DNA of 64,000 nucleotides from CAWAXW01 sp963786155 (GCA_963786155.1 CAWAXW010000006.1:2046001-2110000); one strand, 5' to 3'; positions 17,196 through 26,891 are shown, counted from the stretch's first letter. A program made the numbers and translations. The notes: a model not told the origin generated them from the sequence alone.

Positions 17196-17930
17196 ATGAG
17201 CGTCGACCCCTCGCTGATCGACCCCAAGGCCGGGCCCCTAGCCCAACGTTCGGGCAAGGGCGGCATCTTCTGGGGACTGGTCTTCCTTGCTCATTCAGTT
17301 CTCCTCGTCGCGCTGGCGGTCAGCCCGTCCTTTGCCGAGGGCCGGGCGACCTTCCATGCCGAGTGGGCCCGCTTCTTGACCGGGGTCCTGGGTGTTCTTC
17401 TCGGAGCCGTCGCGCTCCGCGGTCTTCTTCGTTCGCTGAGAGGTTGGTCACCCCCGCCGATGGAGGGCAGCCGGCGAACCCGGGGACGAGTCGTGGGGAT
17501 CCTCTTCATGGACGTGGCAACGGTTCTCATGTTGGTCGTCTTCGTAACTCCCATCGCCGAGGCCACGGTGGAGCTCCATGGCTGGGTGCGCTGGTACGTC
17601 GGGGTCATGGCCGTCCTCTATCTGATGCTCGGGCTGGTCTTCTTCATCGTGGCGCGGCCCCAAGCGTCGACCCAGTCCAGGTCGACCCCGCGCAACCCCG
17701 GGCGCGCGGTTATCCACGAGGTTCGAGACACGGGTATCACGTCCGGGGACTCACCGAGGGTGGAGTTGGATCTCGATATCTCGGCCGACGGCGACGACCC
17801 TCGCAGGATCACCTGGAAGGGTTACGTACCGCGCCTCGCGATCGGCCGGCTGGTCCCCGGCGACGAGCTCCCGATCCTGGTGGACCCGCTGGACATCGAC
17901 AACATCGAGATCGAATGGGGAAAGCGCTGA
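17196..17930 (+). CDS. Multi-span membrane protein of unknown function
   Basis: A 244-residue protein with four predicted membrane helices (about 23-43, 58-75, 100-122 and 132-152) and a cytoplasmic or extracytoplasmic C-terminal beta domain (about 165-244: GRAVIHEVRDTGI, VELDLDISADGDDP, RITWKGYVPRLAIGRLVPGD). The C-terminal domain ends in short strands typical of small OB- or SH3-like folds in actinobacterial membrane proteins. Its last codons overlap the start of the next membrane gene, so the two are translationally coupled and probably work together. Function unknown. Confidence 0.78.
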   Translation: MSVDPSLIDPKAGPLAQRSGKGGIFWGLVFLAHSVLLVALAVSPSFAEGRATFHAEWARFLTGVLGVLLGAVALRGLLRSLRGWSPPPMEGSRRTRGRVVGILFMDVATVLMLVVFVTPIAEATVELHGWVRWYVGVMAVLYLMLGLVFFIVARPQASTQSRSTPRNPGRAVIHEVRDTGITSGDSPRVELDLDISADGDDPRRITWKGYVPRLAIGRLVPGDELPILVDPLDIDNIEIEWGKR

Positions 17931-18568
17931 GCACCCCGGGACAGCAGAGCACGATCGTTGCCCAGGGGCGATCGAACGGGCCCTTCTTGTTCGCCGCGAT
18001 CCTCTACCTCGTTGGCGTGGTTCCCTCGGTCATCTTGGGATGGGCGGGGTTCCGCGGGCTGTCCGATCCGCTGGTCCGCTTCGTAGCTCCGGGCATAGCC
18101 GAGGCCACCATCGAACAGCCGGGTGATTACACCGTCTTCTACGAATACCGGAGCGAGATCGACGGCAGGGAGTTCAGCACACCGAACACGGTCCCACCGA
18201 TGGAGATCGTGATGTTCCCGGAGGGCGGGGGTCAACCCGTGAGCATCCTCGCCTCGAACGGCGGGATGTCATACGAGTTCGGTTCCAAGGCCGGGCGTTC
18301 TATAGGGGCGCTTTCCTTAGACGAGGCGACGACGTACGACGTCTCGGCCGAGTACACCAACAGAGCTACCCAGCCCGAGATCGTCCTTGGGCTCGGTTAC
18401 GAGAAGGGGCGCAGCGTCGCCCAACTCGTGATCGGGACGATCGGCTTCTTCCTTTCGGGCATGGTGGCCTCGGTCATCTTCTTTGTGGGGCGCAGTCGGA
18501 GGCGCCGGGAGGCTCGCACCGGGCAGGATCAACTCTCCGCGGCCGGCTTCGACCCGACAATGGGCTGA
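17915..18568 (+). CDS. Membrane protein with extracytoplasmic beta domain, coupled to the upstream gene
   Basis: About 217 residues, starting at an ATG inside the previous gene (16-base overlap). It has one membrane helix near the N-terminus (FLFAAILYLVGVVPSVILGW) and a second near the C-terminus (LVIGTIGFFLSGMVASVIFF) followed by a basic tail (GRSRRRREARTG). The region between them (EATIEQPGDYTVFYEYRS, then MEIVMFPEGG) looks like a beta-sandwich domain outside the membrane. No family recognised. Its 3' end overlaps the convergent nei gene by 40 bases. Confidence 0.78.
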   Translation: MGKALSTPGQQSTIVAQGRSNGPFLFAAILYLVGVVPSVILGWAGFRGLSDPLVRFVAPGIAEATIEQPGDYTVFYEYRSEIDGREFSTPNTVPPMEIVMFPEGGGQPVSILASNGGMSYEFGSKAGRSIGALSLDEATTYDVSAEYTNRATQPEIVLGLGYEKGRSVAQLVIGTIGFFLSGMVASVIFFVGRSRRRREARTGQDQLSAAGFDPTMG

Positions 18569-19326
18569 CAGCGCGGGCACCAGTACGTGACCCGTTCTCC
18601 TTTGGCGTCCAACCTGATGCTCGTGCCACATCGCCTGCACGGCTGCCCGGCCCGTCCATAGACCCAATGTCGTCGGCCGGGGCGGGGGTCTCCGGTTGTG
18701 ATCTGACTCCCGGTCTCCCGATTGGCCTCGATCACGCGCTTAGATAGATCGATCAGCGCGCCTGGGTCGGCAAGCTCGGCCACCGGGGTACTCGGGTCGA
18801 GACCGCTCAGAAAGCAGATCTCGCTCTTGTAGACGTTGCCGAGTCCTGCCATCACACTTTGGTCCAGCAGCGTCTCGGCTACGGGGCGATCCGGAGCGAG
18901 CATCATCCGCCTCGCAGCTTCGTCCGCGTCCCAGTCCGGGGCCAACAGATCCGGTCCGAGATGTCCGACGACGGCCGCCTCCTCGGCAGTCTCGATCAGA
19001 TCCACGACCGGCAACCGGAATCCCACTGCGACATGGTCCGCGTTCTCAAGGATGACGCGCGCATCGAAGCCCGGTCCTTTCCATCGTTGACCCGAGCGGT
19101 ACAGATGCCAAGAACCCTGCATCTTGAAATGCGTGTGCAGGGTGACGTTGCCTTCGATCCGGAACATGAGGTGCTTGCCGCGAGACGCGACCTCGTTCAA
19201 CGTTCGCCCCGACAGGTCGGTCGTCGCGTATCGAGGAACGCGGAAGTCGGTGCGGGTCAGGGACTTGCCGCCTAGCGCTCGGTGCAACCGGCGGCCGGCG
19301 AGGTAGACGGTGTCGCCCTCAGGCAC
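18529..19326 (-). CDS. nei: Formamidopyrimidine/endonuclease VIII-type DNA glycosylase (Nei2)
   Basis: Base-excision repair enzyme of 265 residues that removes oxidised pyrimidines. The start MPEGDTVYLAGRRL supplies the catalytic Pro-Glu after the Met. HTHFKMQGSW follows, along with the helix-two-turn-helix segment (LLDQSVMAGLGNVYKSEICF) and a C-terminal zinc finger with four Cys (QPCRRCGTSI, TYWCPRCQ). The Lys/Asn placement fits Nei rather than Fpg. Its ATG lies 8 bases inside the end of lhr, so the two are co-transcribed. In mycobacteria lhr and nei2 are also neighbours, which supports a shared repair role. Confidence 0.95.
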   Translation of the reverse strand: MPEGDTVYLAGRRLHRALGGKSLTRTDFRVPRYATTDLSGRTLNEVASRGKHLMFRIEGNVTLHTHFKMQGSWHLYRSGQRWKGPGFDARVILENADHVAVGFRLPVVDLIETAEEAAVVGHLGPDLLAPDWDADEAARRMMLAPDRPVAETLLDQSVMAGLGNVYKSEICFLSGLDPSTPVAELADPGALIDLSKRVIEANRETGSQITTGDPRPGRRHWVYGRAGQPCRRCGTSIRLDAKGERVTYWCPRCQPIVGSKPAAES

Positions 19327-22300
19327 GCAGGCGAAGGCCTCGGGAGGTGAGCCTGAAACCGGCGTCCAGAAGCGCCCGGCCGAACTGGGTGTCTTCGACC
19401 GCTTCGCCGTCCGCTTTCTGCACGGTCAAACGACCCAACATGCCCTCGCGCGCGGTGAGGACCAGCGCGTCGATCGCCGGTTGCATCACCGCTGGGTCGT
19501 CGGAATAGGACAGGAGGCTGCGACCTCCTTTTTCCACGTACAGCGCCAACCGTCCCGCGACCAGCACCACGAGCGCGCCGGCTTTCCGGCCGGGACGATG
19601 CGTGCCCTCGCGCTCGGGCCATGCAAGGGCGGCCCCGTAGGGACTCGCGGGATCGGTGGCCGCGAGCACCTGCGTCGCAGCCTCGTCATCGGCATCACTC
19701 ATGGCTCGCATCCTGTCGACGGCCCCGGCCAGAGCGAACTGCGCCCCTCCCAGACCCTCGACGAAGTAACCCCGCCTGCAGCGGCCGGACTCCTCCATCG
19801 CCTTCAGGACCGGATAGATGCCCGCGAAGCCGCCGGGCACCCGCTCCGCCACCACCGTCCCCCGGGTGACGATGCCGTGCCGTTCGAGCAATTGATTCGC
19901 GACGGAGTGGGCTCGGCGCGTCGGATCTATCTGTTGCTCGCGAATGAGGCTCCAGCGGCCTTGCCCTGCCGGAGGGCCGAGACGAGAGGGGAAGGCTGGG
20001 CCGCGCCGACGTTGCCCGGCTCGCGTCGGGGATCTTCGGTGGCCTCCCTGGACCAGAGCGCGCAGAGAGCCGAACGTGTCGTTGGTGACGCGACCCGCCC
20101 AGACGAGCTCCCACAGGTTCAGCAACAACTCCGTATCGTCGGTGGAAGAGACGGCCTCGGCGATCTGCCTGAAGAACAACGCGCCCCCGCCAGCGAGCGC
20201 GGCCGCGATCTCAGCTGCGCCCTCGGATAGCTCGCCCTCCGGTGCCGGGGGGAGCACGGCGGGTGCATCGTCTGCGAGAGCGAGGGTGATCCACCCATCA
20301 TCGGACCCGATCGCACCGTGACCGCACCAGACAAGCTCACCCGAAGCACCGAGAGAATCGAGCATCGAAGGCTGATAGCCCGGGAGCCGGGCGGCAAGCG
20401 CCTGGCGTTCGAACACCGAGGCGGGAATGAGAGTTCCCTGCAATTGCTCGATCACTCCGATCAAACTCTCCAACGACGCATGCCGAGGACCGTGCGGCCC
20501 GACGCGTTGCCAAGCAAGTGAGAAGCGGGCGAGCGTTTCGGGCGATGCCGGTTCGACCTCCTTGCGGTAGGCGGCAAGCGACATCCGACGGAGTCGTCGA
20601 AGGACCTCGACGTCTATCCATTCGGCCCCACTTCCACCCGGCCGGAACTCCCCCTCCAGTACCCGTCCGTCGACTTCGAGGTCGTGCAGCGTCGTGCGGA
20701 CGACCGCCACCCCGAGCGCGAGCCGGGCCGACACGTCCTCCGCGACGAAGGGCCCGTGAGTTCTCGCATAGCGAGCCACGAGATCGCCCAACGGATCGGC
20801 GACCGGTTCCAGGAAGGTGAGGGGAACGCCCATCGGCATAGCCGCTCCCAGTGCATCGCGGAATCGAGCCGCATCCTCGACTGCTATGTAGCGATCGGTG
20901 CCCGCGATCCCGACCGACAGCACGCGATTCTGCTGCTGCAGGCTGGCTACCCACTCCTCGACGGATCCGGGCACGGCGGACCGGGCTTTCAACTCTTCGA
21001 GCGAAAGGTCGCCGAGAAGGCGCAAGGCATCGTGAAGCCCGTCCGCGTCGCGGAACTTCCTCCGCTCGGTTAGGAGCTGGAGCTCGAGCTCGAGCTCATC
21101 GAGCGAGGCGGGGTCGAGGAGCTCTCGCAACTCCTCGCGTCCCATGATCTCGGCGAGCAACGAGCGATCGAGAGCCAAAGCCTGCGCGCGCCGCTCCGCG
21201 AGTGGTGAGTCGCCCTCATACATGAAGGCGGCGACGTAGGAGAACTGCAGCGAGCTTGCGAACGGTGAGGGGACCGGTGTCTCGACCTCTACGACGCGAC
21301 GTGGCGCGGCTGCGGATCGTGGCCATCAACTCTTGAAGAGCGGGAAGATCGAAGACGTCCTGAAGACACTCTCGGTACGTTTCGAGCATGATCGGGAACG
21401 ACCCGTACTTCGAGGCCACCTGCAACAGCTGCGCGCTCTTCTGACGCTGTGCCCACAGGGGCGTTCTGCGGTCGGGGCCGCGGCGAGGGAGCAACAGGGC
21501 ACGCGCCGCACATTCACGGAAGCGACTGGCGAAGACGGCGGAGCTGCCGACCTGGGAGGTGACGACATCCTCGATCTCGTCGGGATCGAAGATGAGAGCC
21601 TCCACCTCGGGTAGGTCATCGGCGTCGAGCACGCGCAGCACGATCCCATCGTCGGTGTACATCGTCTGCACCTCGATGCCGAGTCGTTCCAGCATCCGCG
21701 CTTGGATCGCCTGCGCCCACGGTGCGTGCACCTGAGCACCGAAGACCGAGTGGATGCAGATCCTCCAATCCCCGAGCTCGTCCCGGAAACGCTCGATCAC
21801 GATCGTGCGATCGTCTGGAAGGACCCCGGTTGCATCCCGCTGCTCTTGCAGATAGGCGATGAGGTTGTCGGTAGCACGCTCGTCCAAGCCCGACTCGGAC
21901 AACCTCGCCTTGAACGCGCCGGCATCGGTCCCCGACTCGCGGACGAAAGCGCCGAGTGCACGGCCCAGCTCGACCGTTCGGCCCAGGGCATCTCCGTGCC
22001 AGAACGGCATCTTGCCGGGATGGCCGGGCGCGGGCGAGACGACCACTCGATCCAGAGTGATGTCCTCGATCAGCCAGGTCGACGTGCCCAGGATGAAGGT
22101 CTCACCGGGCCGGGACTCGTAGACCATCTCCTCATCGAGCTCCCCCACCCGAGCCGAGTCCCCCGACGAGAGGTAGACGCCGAAGAGGCCGCGGTCGGGG
22201 ATGGTGCCGCCGGAGGTAACCGCCAATCGCTGTGCGCTCGACCTCGGCGACAGGGTGTTCGAGTTGCGATCCCAATTGAGGCGAGGCCTGAGCTCGGCGA

Positions 22301-23720
22301 ACTCGTCCGATGGATATCTCCCGGAGAGCATGTCCAGGACGCTCTCGAGCGCGGCGCTGGGCAGCTCGTGGAACGGAGCCGCTCTCTTGACGAGGGTGGC
22401 CAGCTCCTCGACATCCCAACCGTCCATCGCGACCATCGCCACTATCTGCTGCGCGAGGACGTCGAGTGGGTTGCGGGGATAGTGCGTGGCCTCGATCGCG
22501 CCCGCTCTCATGCGATCGACGACGACGGCACACTCGAGCAGATCGCCTCGGAACTTGGGAAAGAACACTCCCCTGCTGACTGCCCCCACCTGATGGCCGG
22601 CACGCCCGACGCGTTGCAAACCCGAAGCAACAGAGTCCGGAGCCTCCACCTGCACGACCAGATCGACGGCGCCCATGTCGATGCCGAGCTCGAGAGAGCT
22701 GGTCGCGACGACTGCGGGGATACGGCCCGCCTTCAGGTCCTCCTCGATCAGCAGTCTCTGCTCGCGCGAGACCGAGCCGTGATGTGCGCGCGCGACCGGC
22801 TCTCCGGCCAACTCGTTGAGCCTGGCACACAGCCTTTCGGCGAGTCGCCGGGAGTTGGCGAAGACGATGGTCGACCTGTGCTCCTTGATCAGCGAGAGCA
22901 ACTCATCCTCGACGTGAGGCCAGATGCTCGTGCGTTCTTCAACCCCGGATGCCGAGCCGTGGATATCACCCGTCTGTTCGCCGAGGGCGGCCATGTCTTC
23001 GACGGGCACGCGGATCTGAAGATCGAAATCCTTCTCCGCGGCCGGGGCTACCACCTCTACGGGATGGACACCGCCGAGGAAACGAGCGATCTCGTCGTGT
23101 GGACGAACCGTTGCCGAGAGGCCGATGCGTTGCGCGGGGTGCTCCAGCAGTGCGTCGAGGCGCTCGAGGCTCAGTGCGAGGTGCGCGCCGCGCTTGTTCC
23201 CGGCGACCGAATGGACCTCGTCCACAATCACGGTGTCCACGAATCTCAAGGCCTCGCGCGCCTGCGATGTGAGCAGCAAGAACAACGATTCGGGGGTCGT
23301 GATGAGGATGTCGGGGGGGTGGGTGGCGAAGCGTCGTCGTTCGTCGGAGGGCGTGTCGCCCGTTCTGATCCCAACTGCAATGTCGGGGGGAGCATCGCCC
23401 GAGCGAAGGGCGGCGGCTCTGATCCCCTGCAGCGGCGAGCGCAGGTTCCGCTCGATGTCCACAGCAAGGGCTTTGAGCGGGGATATGTAGACGACCGCGA
23501 GCCGCTCTTTGGGTGGGGGCGGAGTGCGCCGCGCGAGTTTGTCTATCGCCCACAGGAACGCTGCCAGCGTTTTGCCCGAACCCGTGGGTGCAACCACGAG
23601 GGAATTGCGGCCCGACGTTGTCGCGCTCCAGGCCCCCGCTTGAGCCGCAGTAGGCGAGGCGAAGGAGCTCGAGAACCACGATCTGGTGCGCGGGTCGAAA
23701 ACATCCAGCGGATCCACCAT
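19319..23720 (-). CDS. lhr: ATP-dependent helicase Lhr, frameshifted
   Basis: Large superfamily 2 helicase acting in DNA repair. The N-terminal part (23720 to about 21292) has Walker A VAPTGSGKTLAAFLW, IVDEVHSVAGNKRGAH (DEVH box), the GLSATVRPHDEI motif III and QRVGRAGHQVGAVSRG motif VI, then the winged-helix core. The second part (to 19319) is the long Lhr C-terminal region. The junction is a single-base shift: skipping one A in CGTCGTAGAGGTC gives RREVETPVPSPFASSLQFSY and continues into the MYEGDSPLAERRAQAL reading frame. The repaired product is about 1466 residues, the normal Lhr length. The frameshift is probably a sequence error; nei follows in an operon. Confidence 0.93.
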
Positions 23721-23759
23721 CCACCCATCCTCTCGCGCAGGGATGGCGTGCCGGACCGC

Positions 23760-24281
23760 CTAGGGAGAGATCTGCTCGGTTGCCGTGGGAGCCGGTTCGG
23801 GGGTTCCGGAATCGTCCCCGCTCGAGATGACGAAGAAGGCGATAACCGCTACGACGATGATGATCAGAACGACGGCGATCAGCAACCCGCCGCCACCGCC
23901 TCCGCCTCCTCCGCCGCGGCGCCTTCCCCAGCGGCGCCGACGAGGCCGGACGCCGTCATTGTTCCGTCGTCCGCCCCCCGGGCGGTCTTGCTCCCACCGG
24001 CGGCCGGGTCCTTCGTCCCGTCTCTCCGGAGTTGCGGCCTGAGGTGCCTTCGGCGCCTTCTGTGCCTCTACATCGGCGGCCCGATCCTGAAGACCCTCGG
24101 TGCCTTTGCCGGCCCCCGCGGATCCACCGCCGCCGGCCCGGGGTTCCGCCGGACGAGCGGGCTGCGCCTTAGGAGCCGGCTGCGCCTTAGGAGCCGGCTT
24201 TCCTCCGCCCCCACCAGCTTTGCGAGCACGACCACCACCGCGCTTCTTTCCGCCACCGCCTCGTCGTCGAGCCACGAGCAC
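23760..24281 (-). CDS. Gly/Arg-rich membrane protein of unknown function
   Basis: About 173 residues, mostly low complexity: a basic Gly/Lys/Arg-rich start, an Ala/Pro/Lys/Gln-rich stretch with a repeated PAPKAQ unit, an Arg-rich region and a run of Gly that leads directly into one strong membrane helix (LLIAVVLIIIVVAVIAFFVI), then a short acidic and Thr/Pro-rich tail. The basic N-terminal part should face the cytoplasm and could bind nucleic acid or anionic lipid. It lies 17 bases downstream of the zinc-ribbon gene and 39 bases upstream of lhr, so it is probably in that operon. Function unknown. Confidence 0.7.
   Translation of the reverse strand: MLVARRRGGGGKKRGGGRARKAGGGGGKPAPKAQPAPKAQPARPAEPRAGGGGSAGAGKGTEGLQDRAADVEAQKAPKAPQAATPERRDEGPGRRWEQDRPGGGRRNNDGVRPRRRRWGRRRGGGGGGGGGGLLIAVVLIIIVVAVIAFFVISSGDDSGTPEPAPTATEQISP
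24161..24199 (+). repeat. Tandem 18-bp repeat inside the Gly/Arg-rich gene
   Basis: GCTGCGCCTTAGGAGCCG is present twice in tandem (24161-24178, 24179-24196) with the start of a third copy. It encodes the repeated APKAQP unit in the minus-strand gene. In-frame length variation between strains is likely. Confidence 0.85.
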
Positions 24282-24298
24282 CCCCGATCTCTAGAGAA

Positions 24299-24826
24299 TC
24301 AGCTGGAGAGTATTTCCCACTTCTTCGCGTTGAATTCGGATTCGGTCAGGACCCCAGAGCGATGTAACTCGTAAAGCCCGCTCAGAAGGTCGACCAGCTC
24401 TTGGGCTTCGCTCGCAGGCCTAACCGAGATGATCTGCCTTGCCGTGTCCAACTCACGCGGGTCCAAAGCTCCGCTCGCGCCGAGATCATCGAGCGGAGCG
24501 GCGCCGACGCTACCGCCCGGTGCCCCCGCAGCACGCACCTCGACCACCGCTCCATGCTGCTCGAGGCGCGACCGAATGGCGTCTGCTTGGGACCGGGGGA
24601 CCTTCTGCGCCAAGAGCGCGGGCGTTCGCTCGGAGAGGTCCTTAGCCTCCTTGAGCCCGAAACCGGTCATAGCCCTCAACTCCTTGATCACTTTTATGTG
24701 CTTGTCACCAGAGTTGACCAACACCACGTCGAACCCTCCACTCTCCTGCAGCGCGCCACCGCAATGAGGACAGAAGGCGAAGCTCGCATCGCCGATCTCC
24801 TTGCCGCAATGGGGACAGTGCGACAC
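24299..24826 (-). CDS. Zinc-ribbon, ribosomal L7/L12 C-terminal-like and SHOCT domain protein
   Basis: 175 residues with three modules. Residues 4-22: a four-Cys zinc ribbon (CPHCGKE, FCPHCGG). Residues about 32-98: a close match to the C-terminal domain of ribosomal protein L7/L12 (HIKVIKELRAMTGFGLKEAK and the following SQADAIRSRLEQHGAVVEV), the part of the ribosome stalk that recruits translational GTPases. Residues about 143-173: a SHOCT motif (LYELHRSGVLTESEFNAKKW). The start is GTG at 24826 with GAGGGAGG upstream. It follows a 32-residue membrane peptide and another SHOCT membrane protein. A ribosome or GTPase link is possible; no cell function is known to me. Confidence 0.85.
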   Translation of the reverse strand: MSHCPHCGKEIGDASFAFCPHCGGALQESGGFDVVLVNSGDKHIKVIKELRAMTGFGLKEAKDLSERTPALLAQKVPRSQADAIRSRLEQHGAVVEVRAAGAPGGSVGAAPLDDLGASGALDPRELDTARQIISVRPASEAQELVDLLSGLYELHRSGVLTESEFNAKKWEILSS

Positions 24827-24839
24827 CTGCTGCCTCCCT

Positions 24840-24938
24840 CTAAGTCGTGACGGTGTCGACTAGCCACAGACCGAAGTAGATGCCTGCGGCAACGGCCGCG
24901 AGTTGCCACAGGAGCCAGCCGAGCTTCCGGCGGCTCAC
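24840..24938 (-). CDS. 32-residue membrane peptide, translationally coupled
   Basis: A very short ORF starting at GTG 24938, which overlaps the stop of the upstream SHOCT protein as GTGA. It ends at a TAG at 24840 that touches the ribosome site of the zinc-ribbon gene. The peptide starts MSRRKLGWLLWQLAAV, i.e. a short basic start then a single membrane helix (about residues 8-27). The coupling at both ends argues that it is translated. It is below the usual length cut-off for gene finders. No family recognised. Confidence 0.6.
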   Translation of the reverse strand: MSRRKLGWLLWQLAAVAAGIYFGLWLVDTVTT

Positions 24939-25645
24939 GATTTACCTCGAAGGAGGCTCTGCTTGGCAGCCTCGAACTCGATATCGCTGAGCGCGCCCTC
25001 TCGGTGCAATGTCGAGAGTCGCTCGAGCTTCGAGACCAGGTGGTCTCCATCGTCGACGGGCGTTGGAGGATCGATCAGCGGGACATCGCTGGATGACCGG
25101 GGAGGCCTCGAGCGGCTCGCCACATCGCGCAGCGCTCGCGGCGCGGCGAGGGGTCGATTGAGCAAGTCCACATCGTCGGATTTCGTGAGCCCCTTGATCA
25201 TCATCGGCAGCACCGCAAGCAGCGGCAGGCCTCCCATCAGGGCGAACAAGATTCCACAGATGAGCCAACCCCACACGGGGCCCTCCCCGATGGGAGGGTT
25301 GACCCCGTATTCGAGGAAGTTCCATCCCAGCGACAGGAACAGAGCCGGCCACGCCAGTAACGCGAAGCTCGGCACCTTGTACTTCGACGACTGCCAGATA
25401 TAGATGCCGAGGAAGATGACGCCTCCCCAGATCCCCCCGATCATGAGCATGGGGACCCCCTCCGGGCACGGGACGCGGATCTCGAACGCCCCTCCCTCGG
25501 CGCAAGCGCCTCCGATCTGCATTACGGAGCGCATCCCCATATAGAGCATGGTCATCCCGCATACGACTCCCGCGAGGCTGATGAAGATCAGTACCGCTCC
25601 CTTGGCGATCTGGAACGGCGAGAACTCACGGGCTGCGACAGACAC
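24935..25645 (-). CDS. Membrane protein with C-terminal SHOCT motif
   Basis: About 236 residues with four to five membrane helices (about 14-34, 67-85, 95-112, 125-150) and a cytoplasmic C-terminal tail. The last 30 residues form a SHOCT motif (VSKLERLSTLHREGALSDIE), a short helical motif often found at the end of membrane-associated or oligomeric proteins. Two Cys lie in an extracytoplasmic loop (GACAEGG, VPCPEG). The start is GTG at 25645 with a TAGGTT box six bases upstream (leaderless). It heads the run of small genes leading to lhr and nei. Function unknown. Confidence 0.8.
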   Translation of the reverse strand: MSVAAREFSPFQIAKGAVLIFISLAGVVCGMTMLYMGMRSVMQIGGACAEGGAFEIRVPCPEGVPMLMIGGIWGGVIFLGIYIWQSSKYKVPSFALLAWPALFLSLGWNFLEYGVNPPIGEGPVWGWLICGILFALMGGLPLLAVLPMMIKGLTKSDDVDLLNRPLAAPRALRDVASRSRPPRSSSDVPLIDPPTPVDDGDHLVSKLERLSTLHREGALSDIEFEAAKQSLLRGKS

Positions 25646-25651
25646 AGCGAA

Positions 25652-25657
25652 AACCTA
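25652..25657 (-). promoter_or_regulatory. -10 box of a leaderless promoter
   Basis: TAGGTT on the minus strand ends six bases before the GTG at 25645. It would drive the SHOCT to nei gene run. Confidence 0.45.
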
Positions 25658-25680
25658 GCGCAGATGCGCCGTCCGGCCCG

Positions 25681-26403
25681 CTAGAGCCATGGAGCGAGCT
25701 CCGGTCGGTCACCGCCCTGGGTTGTGAGCTCGTCACTGACTTGCCGACCTGAAAGCCATGCCAGCAACGACGCACCCGGCCCGCTGACTACGACATCACC
25801 TTTCCCCGCACCTGCCCGGACGCGGAAATCGAGATCGGTGGCAACAAGCTCGCACTCAACGTCGGCGGGAAGGCGCTTGTCGAGAGTGGCGGCAAGGTCA
25901 GGGAGGGTCGCTTCGAGGAACGGCTTGGGCCACTGCTCGTAGCTGTAACCAATGTCCAGGTCGACGTGGTGGATCTCGGTCTCCCGCCATCTCGAGAACA
26001 CGCAGACCCACGCCGGCTGGCCCCCGTGCACGGCGATAACCTGGCGGTCCCAGGTCTCTTCCGATATCGAGTCCCAAGTGTCGAACAGATCGCGTACCGT
26101 GTGCTCGACGTCCGCCACCAGGTCGGACGCCGAGCGGTTAGCGCCCGCATCGATATCCGAGGCCCGTCCCGGCTTGCCTCCGACGTACTGCTCCACCTTC
26201 TCGCCGCGCTCGGCGCCCTCCAACATGCGTACATGACTCTCCGCATTGCGAGCGATGTGGGTCAGAACATGTCCCCGGGTCCAGCCGGGAAGAGCGCTTG
26301 CCCCTCGACAGTCTTCATCCGTCAGTCGCAAAAGGGTGGCGCGCAACAAATCATGAGCCGCCTTGATCTCCGACATGGCCTCAGCAAGCCGATTTCGTTC
26401 CAC
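25681..26403 (-). CDS. Mycothiol-dependent maleylpyruvate isomerase-type (MDMPI/DinB) protein
   Basis: A 240-residue DinB-fold metalloenzyme. The metal-binding residues are visible as His in GHVLTHIARNAES and the Glu and His of WRETEIHHVDLDIG, a spacing typical of the MDMPI family that uses mycothiol, the actinobacterial low-molecular-weight thiol. The N-terminal four-helix bundle (AHDLLRATLLRLTDEDCRGA) is followed by the C-terminal MDMPI domain. The exact substrate is unknown; the family includes maleylpyruvate isomerase and other thiol transferases. It lies one base downstream of the anchored receiver and probably shares its message. The start is GTG at 26403. Confidence 0.85.
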   Translation of the reverse strand: MERNRLAEAMSEIKAAHDLLRATLLRLTDEDCRGASALPGWTRGHVLTHIARNAESHVRMLEGAERGEKVEQYVGGKPGRASDIDAGANRSASDLVADVEHTVRDLFDTWDSISEETWDRQVIAVHGGQPAWVCVFSRWRETEIHHVDLDIGYSYEQWPKPFLEATLPDLAATLDKRLPADVECELVATDLDFRVRAGAGKGDVVVSGPGASLLAWLSGRQVSDELTTQGGDRPELAPWL

Positions 26404-26404
26404 G

Positions 26405-26884
26405 TCAGCTGAAGTCCTGGATCGTTTCGATGATGGTCTCCGGCGAGTCGCCCTTTACCAGGTGTGCGGATGCGCCCGCGCGGCGCATGATGGTCCCCGT
26501 CGCGTCGTCGTCGGGCGAGCTGAAACCGATGACGGGGATCTCTGGGTGCAAGGCTTTGATCCTGCGGGTAGCCTCGATCCCGTCCATCTCCGGAAGCTTC
26601 ACGTCGATCACTACCAGGTCGGGCTCCAGTGCGTTGACGAGATGAACTGCCATGCGGCCGGTATGGGCCGCGCCGACGACACCGAAGTTGGTGCGCGACT
26701 CGATCAAACCCTTGAGACCTCGGACGATCGCGGGATCGTCGTCGATCACGACCGCGCGCTTCGGTTTGGCCTCGGGTTCGGTATCACGGATCATCGCCAG
26801 GGAAAACATTAGGGCGGCAAGGCCCAAAACCCCGGCGACCGCCCAGGGAGCCACCTCGGCCAAAGCGGTAAACGGCTCCTGCAT
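26405..26884 (-). CDS. Membrane-anchored receiver-domain protein
   Basis: A 159-residue response-regulator domain with a membrane helix in front. Residues about 11-32 are hydrophobic (APWAVAGVLGLAALMFSLAM). The receiver (about 43-157) has VVIDDDPAIV (acidic pocket), LVVIDVKLPEMDG (phospho-Asp), VIGFSSPDD (conserved Ser) and VKGDSPETI (conserved Lys). It has no output domain. The TAGTCT -10 box at leaderless spacing gives the start at 26884. Stand-alone receivers usually are soluble, so the anchor is unusual. Signalling to the downstream MDMPI gene is conceivable but not shown. Confidence 0.88.
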   Translation of the reverse strand: MQEPFTALAEVAPWAVAGVLGLAALMFSLAMIRDTEPEAKPKRAVVIDDDPAIVRGLKGLIESRTNFGVVGAAHTGRMAVHLVNALEPDLVVIDVKLPEMDGIEATRRIKALHPEIPVIGFSSPDDDATGTIMRRAGASAHLVKGDSPETIIETIQDFS

Positions 26885-26891
26885 CCCTACC

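Noticed and set aside
21702..24374. 890-residue open frame on the plus strand opposite lhr and its neighbours
   Set aside because: It lies antisense to clearly coding genes, has no recognisable domain and is Arg/Gly/His-rich, as expected for the antisense frame of GC-rich genes.
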